DNA from: a virus
Direction: 5' to 3' (one strand)
Virus record (IMG/VR): IMGVR_UViG_3300025759_000098
Span: 1 to 61,584 of that record
Length of the DNA: 61,584 nt
How positions within the stretch are numbered: position 1 is the stretch's first letter; the number at the start of each line of letters is the position of its first letter. This document shows positions 57,804 to 61,584 of this stretch, in pieces. Both the position numbers and the translations under genes were made by a program. The notes under the pieces were generated by a model. It saw only the letters and a program-made list of their open reading frames with translations. It made no database searches and was not told where the DNA came from.

Positions 57804-58257
57804 ATATCTTTTCTTTTTTAGGGTTTGCTACTATATATTTTTCACCTATGTAATAATTCCAATAAGCTTGTATACTACACGGGTCTTTGTACTCATCAGG
57901 CATTGCTTGTGGTGGTTGTGTGAAACCATTATCATATATACCACCTGGTACATATTTTAATACGTCAGCACATTTAGTTATTGATAAATGTATTTTACCA
58001 TAACGTTTACTGTACTCACGACCTAAGGCTATCATATGATTGTATAACCATTCATAATGAGGTTTAGACTGTCTACACCATATAGTTGACGGATGATTCT
58101 TATGAGCTATTTTGTAAGGTACATTCTTACCATGTATATCTACATGATGAGCCGTACATAACATTTGAGCTGACTCAAGTATCATTTTAACTACATGTTT
58201 GTTATATTGTAATTTAGCCGCTTTTTCAGGGCATTTGTCTAAGTAAAATATATTCAT
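57784..58257 (-). CDS. Conserved phage protein of unknown function
   Basis: 157 residues. MNIFYLDKCPEKAAKLQYNK followed by HVVKMILESAQMLCTAHHVD is a strongly conserved opening of a widespread tailed-phage family, and IYDNGFTQPPQAMPDEYKDP and IQAYWNYYIGEKY fill its end. Several invariant His residues suggest metal binding or catalysis. No function is known to me; some databases label relatives as hypothetical. Its position beside DNA ligase suggests nucleic acid metabolism. Overlaps the ligase gene by one base. Confidence 0.85.
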   Translation of the reverse strand: MNIFYLDKCPEKAAKLQYNKHVVKMILESAQMLCTAHHVDIHGKNVPYKIAHKNHPSTIWCRQSKPHYEWLYNHMIALGREYSKRYGKIHLSITKCADVLKYVPGGIYDNGFTQPPQAMPDEYKDPCSIQAYWNYYIGEKYIVANPKKEKIYERRPY

Positions 58258-59117
58258 TATTCGTAATCTCTAATACATTTAAACAATGGGTGTCTGTAAC
58301 TACCCGCTTTAGTTCTTTCAAAGAATGTAAAAGTTGCTGTTGCACCTATATAATAAGGCGCTCTAAACAATAGATTTTTTAAATCTTTGTAATTGTAACC
58401 TTTACCTGGTGGACAACCAAACTCTATACCGTTTTCGTCAACCATAAGGAATTTACCTAACGTACCTTTACGTTTACCTTTACCTTCAACAAAGCCTACA
58501 ATAGTAGCTTCAGCATCGGAAAAGTCTTTGAACTTTCTTAGACTGTGTGATCTTTTACATTGATACACATCATTAGTACGTAGTATAGAGCCTTCGTAAC
58601 CTGCATCTAGGTTTTGTTGGTGTATAACTTTAGATAAAGACTCACTAGCGACTGCTTGTGTCTTTACATGTTTGATACAGTAACTTGGTTTAACGTGTTT
58701 ACTAATAAAGTAATTACGCTCTTCAAACGTAAGTGTTTCATCAATTATATCATAACAATGAAATTGTACGTTTTCGGCTGATTTAAGTATGTCCTTGTCA
58801 GTCGGTTTTGTTTTTCTGACCATAGATATGATTTGTTCAAAATCGTCTTTAAAATCATGATTATACAACTCGCCATCGAGTATAACATTAGGATGTTTGT
58901 CAAAGAAAGGTACAAGCTCTTGTAGTATGTGATCAATATTTTTCCACTCTTTACCCGTACGTGAATAAGCTTTTACTTTCATATCTTTAAATACATCTGT
59001 AAATTCAGCTTGTATCACACATCTAACACCATCTAGTTTTGGTTGCATAGACACTTTGTCATATATAATTGGTTTATTGTTAACAGGATATGCTAACATT
59101 GGTTTTTTTCTTATCAT
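58257..59117 (-). CDS. ATP-dependent DNA ligase
   Basis: 286 residues, short like T7-type ligases. Motif I SMQPKLDGVRCVI has adenylated K27; SRTGKEW (52-58) is Ia; VILDGELYN (79-86) is III; GYEGSILR (173-180) is IV; LRKFKDF (193-199) is V. An OB-type C-terminal domain follows (residues 200-286, GFVEGKGKRKGTLGKFLM). It seals nicks from lagging-strand synthesis and recombination. Four-base overlap with the next gene suggests coupling. Confidence 0.95.
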   Translation of the reverse strand: MIRKKPMLAYPVNNKPIIYDKVSMQPKLDGVRCVIQAEFTDVFKDMKVKAYSRTGKEWKNIDHILQELVPFFDKHPNVILDGELYNHDFKDDFEQIISMVRKTKPTDKDILKSAENVQFHCYDIIDETLTFEERNYFISKHVKPSYCIKHVKTQAVASESLSKVIHQQNLDAGYEGSILRTNDVYQCKRSHSLRKFKDFSDAEATIVGFVEGKGKRKGTLGKFLMVDENGIEFGCPPGKGYNYKDLKNLLFRAPYYIGATATFTFFERTKAGSYRHPLFKCIRDYE

Positions 59118-59545
59118 CTGTCTTCGTATTCAAATTTAGTTATTAATTTATCTGGTTTACCTACAAATATACAATTATCATTGTAATCGAATATACTTAT
59201 CCATACACCATGACCTTCTTTACACCATATAAAGTATTCATAGTCTTCCCAGTCTCTTTCACCTGGTTTACGTAAGTATATTTGACCTGGTTCATCTTTT
59301 AGGTATTTAACTGTTTGAGCTGCTAAACAACCCATACCATTGGCCACTTTTTCTTGGTCATAAGCACCTAACCCATTTACTACTTTAAAGTCTTGTAGAT
59401 AACTAGCTAGTGTCACACCTAAACCTGACGGATAACCATCGTAGTGGTTATATATTTGTATGTGTATTTTATCCACACCTGGATGTTCGCTGAAAGTTAC
59501 TCCATCTTCTCTTTCAACGAAATTTATTAATGCTCTTGTTGCCAT
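59114..59545 (-). CDS. Conserved protein (MATRALI-HYDGYP type)
   Basis: 143 residues. MATRALINFVEREDGVTFSE, HIQIYNHYDGYPSGLGVTLA, and GMGCLAAQTVKYLKDEPGQI with YFIWCKEGHGVWISIFDYND form a compact alpha/beta fold. HYDGYPSG is a conserved phrase seen in many phages and bacteria with no known role (memory-based). The 18-nt repeat copy 2 lies 26 nt before its start. Function unknown. Confidence 0.8.
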   Translation of the reverse strand: MATRALINFVEREDGVTFSEHPGVDKIHIQIYNHYDGYPSGLGVTLASYLQDFKVVNGLGAYDQEKVANGMGCLAAQTVKYLKDEPGQIYLRKPGERDWEDYEYFIWCKEGHGVWISIFDYNDNCIFVGKPDKLITKFEYEDR

Positions 59546-59571
59546 ATTTTATTTATATTATCTGTTACTAT

Positions 59572-59589
59572 TCGTATTTAATTTGTATT
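59572..59589 (-). repeat. 18-nt repeat copy 2 (AAYACAAAYTAAATACGA)
   Basis: AATACAAATTAAATACGA on the minus strand, directly after the tRNA-like fold and 26 nt upstream of the 59545 start. It matches copies at 52265 and 61554 with two base differences overall. Confidence 0.65.
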
Positions 59590-59592
59590 AGT

Positions 59593-59632
59593 GGTAGGTA
59601 AGGAGTCGAACCTTACAAATAACCATTCTACC
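59593..59632 (-). other. tRNA acceptor/T-arm-like mini-RNA
   Basis: Minus strand: GGTAG (59632-59628), an 11-nt loop AATGGTTATTT, GTAAGG (59616-59611), a TTCGACT T-loop, CCTTAC (59603-59598), then CTACC (59597-59593). The T-stem and T-loop (TTC-x-A-x-x) are canonical, and GGTAG/CTACC stacks on it like an acceptor stem. D-arm and anticodon arm are missing, so it is not an intact tRNA. It starts at the base after the stop of the 59899 gene. Could be a tRNA remnant, a tRNA mimic or the core of an attachment site. Confidence 0.55.
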
Positions 59633-59899
59633 TTAGTCTAGTAAGACCATATAAGCTTCTGGACTGTACTTTTTAAACCAGTCTAGACCCTTTCTAAGAT
59701 CTTGTACGTGTTGAGGAGTATTGAACATACCCATTTCAATAACTACTGAAGCACCGATACAGAAATCATACATACTGAGTTCTATATTGTTCAGTTCTAT
59801 ACTACCTCCTCCAAACCTATTTTGTACTACGTCGCCTTTGTCGTAAATTTGACCGTTAAACCAGCTAGGTACTGGTTGTTCTTTAGTTGTTGTACTCAT
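59633..59899 (-). CDS. Conserved small phage protein
   Basis: 88 residues. TKEQPVPSWFNGQIYDKGDV, VQNRFGGGSIELNNIELSMY, DFCIGASVVIEMG and QDLRKGLDWFKKYSPEAYMV make a compact, conserved-looking protein with an aromatic start typical of a group I know from marine phages, without a known function. It overlaps the next gene by 17 nt. Confidence 0.75.
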   Translation of the reverse strand: MSTTTKEQPVPSWFNGQIYDKGDVVQNRFGGGSIELNNIELSMYDFCIGASVVIEMGMFNTPQHVQDLRKGLDWFKKYSPEAYMVLLD

Positions 59900-60167
59900 A
59901 ATATTTCATTTTTAATTTTTCAATAATTGCTCTACCTGTTCCCGTGTTAAAACCATAACTATGTGTATGTAGTTGAGGTATAGGATCATTAAAGAACAAT
60001 AGTTTCATCAAATCTTTAGCCGTTACGCTTTTGTCATAAAATTTACTTGATTTAAAGTTTAAAACTACGTCATTACACGCTTTAGATACAGCTATGGGAC
60101 AATGTCTAAACTTCTCATCTGTCCTCCACGCCATATATTCTTCTACTTGTTTACTTGTTATCTTCAT
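59883..60167 (-). CDS. Small basic protein, unknown
   Basis: 94 residues: SKQVEEYMAWRTDEKFRHCP, AVSKACNDVVLNFKSSKFYD, SVTAKDLMKLLFFNDPIPQL, HTHSYGFNTGTGRAIIEKLK. It is helix-rich; His/Thr-rich HTHS... could bind metal. One base apart from the upstream coiled-coil gene. Family not recognised. Confidence 0.7.
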   Translation of the reverse strand: MKITSKQVEEYMAWRTDEKFRHCPIAVSKACNDVVLNFKSSKFYDKSVTAKDLMKLLFFNDPIPQLHTHSYGFNTGTGRAIIEKLKMKYYEYNN

Positions 60168-60168
60168 A

Positions 60169-60543
60169 TTATATTATTTTTTGTGCTTCAGTTATTGTAT
60201 TTTCTTCTGTACTCAATGGTAATACATTGAATCTTTGATCTATCTTATTCATAATAGAGTTTGTTAGTTCATAAGTAGACTGCATACCAATACTTTCGAT
60301 GTATACTCTACCATCGTACTCCATACCGAAATCAACGTCATAGCCATCTGGATCATCAAAGTTAAAACCTTCGACAGCATCTTCGATCGCATTACCTATT
60401 TCTTCGTACAGTTCTCCTGTGATTTTAGTTTTACTTACATTTTCTAACTCTTTTTGTTTAGTCGTTAAGTCAGTTTGTAATGACTGTATTTTTTCTTGTA
60501 AGCCTTTTACTGTAGCTTCTAACAGTTCTTTTGTTTCACTCAT
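60169..60543 (-). CDS. Coiled-coil acidic protein
   Basis: 124 residues. A long N-terminal coiled coil (LLEATVKGLQEKIQSLQTDL then TKQKELENVSKTK) is followed by an acidic domain (EEIGNAIEDAVEGFNFDDPD, YDVDFGMEYDGRVYIESIGM). The acidic part may act as a decoy or binder of basic proteins; no family recognised. Co-transcribed with its neighbours by position. Confidence 0.7.
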   Translation of the reverse strand: MSETKELLEATVKGLQEKIQSLQTDLTTKQKELENVSKTKITGELYEEIGNAIEDAVEGFNFDDPDGYDVDFGMEYDGRVYIESIGMQSTYELTNSIMNKIDQRFNVLPLSTEENTITEAQKII

Positions 60544-60545
60544 AA

Positions 60546-60689
60546 TTATTTAATTTTATTATTACTATTTTTTTCATATTCTTCTATATTCTTATTAAAT
60601 ATACTTTTCCGTATACTACATTTTATCTGTGAGGTGATATACATACCGAGTACTACACCTACACCTAATATTATTATTAATTCTATCAT
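60546..60689 (-). CDS. Small membrane peptide
   Basis: 47 residues: MIELIIILGVGVVLGMYITS then QIKCSIRKSIFNKNIEEYEK and NSNNKIK. The first 19 residues form one strongly hydrophobic membrane helix with a basic-acidic tail. Its start overlaps the end of the upstream gene by 4 nt. Possibly a membrane-anchored inhibitor; unproven. Confidence 0.58.
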   Translation of the reverse strand: MIELIIILGVGVVLGMYITSQIKCSIRKSIFNKNIEEYEKNSNNKIK

Positions 60690-61189
60690 GTTATATTATA
60701 TCTATGTCCGTTAATAATTACTTTTACTTCTGGTTCTTCTTTTTGTACGTTTTCTAAATCAAATTCATACTTCCACTTAGGTACAAACTTACCATCTTCA
60801 ACCTGATTCGCTTGTTTTATGTAGTAATTTTTGAGACAATAGTCTACTAAGTACTCAAGTCTATCAACTTCATTTGGTATTAGTTTACACGTTCTTGTGG
60901 TAAATTTTCTATACAATGGTCTACCACACCAGTCTTTCTTATCTGTACTATAATACTGTGGTTCACTTTCACATCTTTTGTTTAGTTGATAAGGTGTATA
61001 ACCACCGTTCATACGTCTTACATAACCTTTTTTGAAACTACCAACTTCTATATATTGTCCATACATTTTTATTGGTAATCTAAATACTCTTGTACCATTT
61101 TTCTTTTGTCTTGATGTTGTAACGTCTTGAAAACCAAGTAGTTTCATTTTAAACATTACATCACCATAACCTGTGTAATTTTTACTCAT
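60686..61189 (-). CDS. Unknown basic protein with conserved Cys
   Basis: 167 residues. GTRVFRLPIKMYGQYIEVGS, RRMNGGYTPYQLNKRCESEP, KKDWCGRPLYRKFTTRTCKL, RLEYLVDYCLKNYYIK. Four cysteines in the middle hint at a metal site, with a C-terminal strand VKVIINGHRYNIT. MFKMKLLG near the start resembles the tag but is not at the N-terminus. Family not recognised; overlaps its 47-residue neighbour. Confidence 0.7.
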   Translation of the reverse strand: MSKNYTGYGDVMFKMKLLGFQDVTTSRQKKNGTRVFRLPIKMYGQYIEVGSFKKGYVRRMNGGYTPYQLNKRCESEPQYYSTDKKDWCGRPLYRKFTTRTCKLIPNEVDRLEYLVDYCLKNYYIKQANQVEDGKFVPKWKYEFDLENVQKEEPEVKVIINGHRYNIT

Positions 61190-61190
61190 A

Positions 61191-61520
61191 TTATTTATTT
61201 TTATTATCTATTACTTCTTTCATTGTTAGACCATCTTCATTTACGTAATTTTCAAAAGCGTAATTAAGTAATTCTTGGTCGTTTTCATCCAACTTTGTAC
61301 CGTCTTCAAGTGTCCAGTTAGGAGACTTATGGTCTACAAACACCGTATCTTCAGGAACTTCTTCAATGTCAATTAGTTGTGTTATGTAGTCACCATGTCC
61401 ACAAATCAACTCCATTTGAAAGTTTTGAATCGCTTTTTTCACACTTCTACCGTATACTATTTGTATACATCTCATTTCTGTAGAGTCTTTGTACTCTATT
61501 TTAAATCTTTTTTGTTTCAT
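61191..61520 (-). CDS. Unknown acidic protein, first gene of minus block
   Basis: 109 residues. RFKIEYKDSTEMRCIQIVYG, SVKKAIQNFQMELICGHGDY, then an acidic tail (DEEVPEDTVFVDHKSPNWTL-like) and LLNYAFENYVNEDGLTMKEV. A single-domain early-type protein by position, first after the probable divergent promoter. The 18-nt repeat copy 3 lies 33 nt upstream. No family is recognised. Confidence 0.7.
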   Translation of the reverse strand: MKQKRFKIEYKDSTEMRCIQIVYGRSVKKAIQNFQMELICGHGDYITQLIDIEEVPEDTVFVDHKSPNWTLEDGTKLDENDQELLNYAFENYVNEDGLTMKEVIDNKNK

Positions 61521-61553
61521 ATTATTATATTTTATTATATTATCCTTCTCGTG

Positions 61554-61571
61554 TCGTATTTAGTTTGTGTT
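61554..61571 (-). repeat. 18-nt repeat copy 3 (AAYACAAAYTAAATACGA)
   Basis: AACACAAACTAAATACGA on the minus strand, 33 nt before the 61520 start, at the far right edge of the window. It is the most upstream copy and could be the control site of the minus block. Confidence 0.6.
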
Positions 61572-61584
61572 AACATAACATTGT

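Noticed and set aside
59560-59640. Complete tRNA gene
   Set aside because: Only 11 nt lie between the acceptor-like and T-arm strands; D-arm and anticodon arm are absent.

Overview
The window reads as a near-complete, AT-rich, tailed double-stranded DNA phage genome whose host is probably a marine member of the Bacteroidota (Flavobacteriia-like). The host inference rests on several things seen in the sequence: almost every start codon lacks a Shine-Dalgarno stretch and instead follows an A/T-only leader; there is a 66-residue homologue of the Bacteroidetes histone-H1-like proteins; one secreted protein carries the flavobacterial GCTD/GCMD cysteine repeat and ends in a type IX secretion-like C-terminal motif. 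The order terminase-portal-scaffold-capsid-two connector-like proteins-large tail hub-internal proteins, with no tape measure, sheath or baseplate, suggests a podovirus distantly similar to crAss-like and Cellulophaga podoviruses (inference).

Layout. Positions 1-184 are non-coding and hold two long G runs. The plus strand from 185 to 47609 is one long, tightly packed late-type block. It contains: (a) 185-7231, small lysine-rich proteins sharing an N-terminal FKMKG tag, interrupted by a GroEL/GroES-like chaperonin pair and containing a small HExxH putative metallopeptidase; (b) 7233-9893, a holin-like protein, a LamG-like protein and a probable double GroES-fold protein; (c) 9838-17374, terminase, portal, scaffold and major capsid, closed by a strong hairpin terminator; (d) 17444-30492, connectors, tail hub (split over two genes), appendage and internal virion proteins; (e) 30503-40666, one giant 3387-residue multidomain protein with an HExxH peptidase motif, a HAD phosphatase-like domain and C-terminal zinc-knuckle-like repeats, partitioned by recurrent FSK motifs; (f) 40715-46719, an accessory cassette rich in exported proteins (thioredoxin-like, T9SS-like adhesin, lipoprotein/barrel, M15 peptidase) plus basic cysteine-containing peptides; (g) 46746-47609, two paralogous virion-like proteins.

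A hairpin terminator at 47613-47637 separates this block from a convergent minus-strand block (61520 down to 47636) of metabolism, replication and regulation genes: H1-like protein, class II ribonucleotide reductase, two PD-(D/E)XK nucleases, a MazG-like protein, a GIY-YIG/MazG fusion, a dCMP-hydroxymethylase-like enzyme, Twinkle/T7-type primase-helicase, SSB-like protein, ERF annealing protein, sigma factor, HTH regulator, ATP-dependent DNA ligase and many small unknowns. Working together these would supply deoxynucleotides (possibly with modified cytosine), open and prime the fork, recombine and seal DNA, and redirect host RNA polymerase. No DNA polymerase, RNA polymerase or integrase is visible. 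Because the outermost genes diverge from the two ends, the molecule is plausibly circular or circularly permuted, with the early/late divergent control region split across the ends of the window.

The most unusual elements are the FKMKG/SPxxK tag system with its resident HExxH protein, the FSK-partitioned giant protein, the phage-borne T9SS-like adhesin, the hydroxymethylase-MazG cassette, the GIY-YIG/MazG fusion, and a 40-nt tRNA acceptor/T-arm mimic at 59593-59632.
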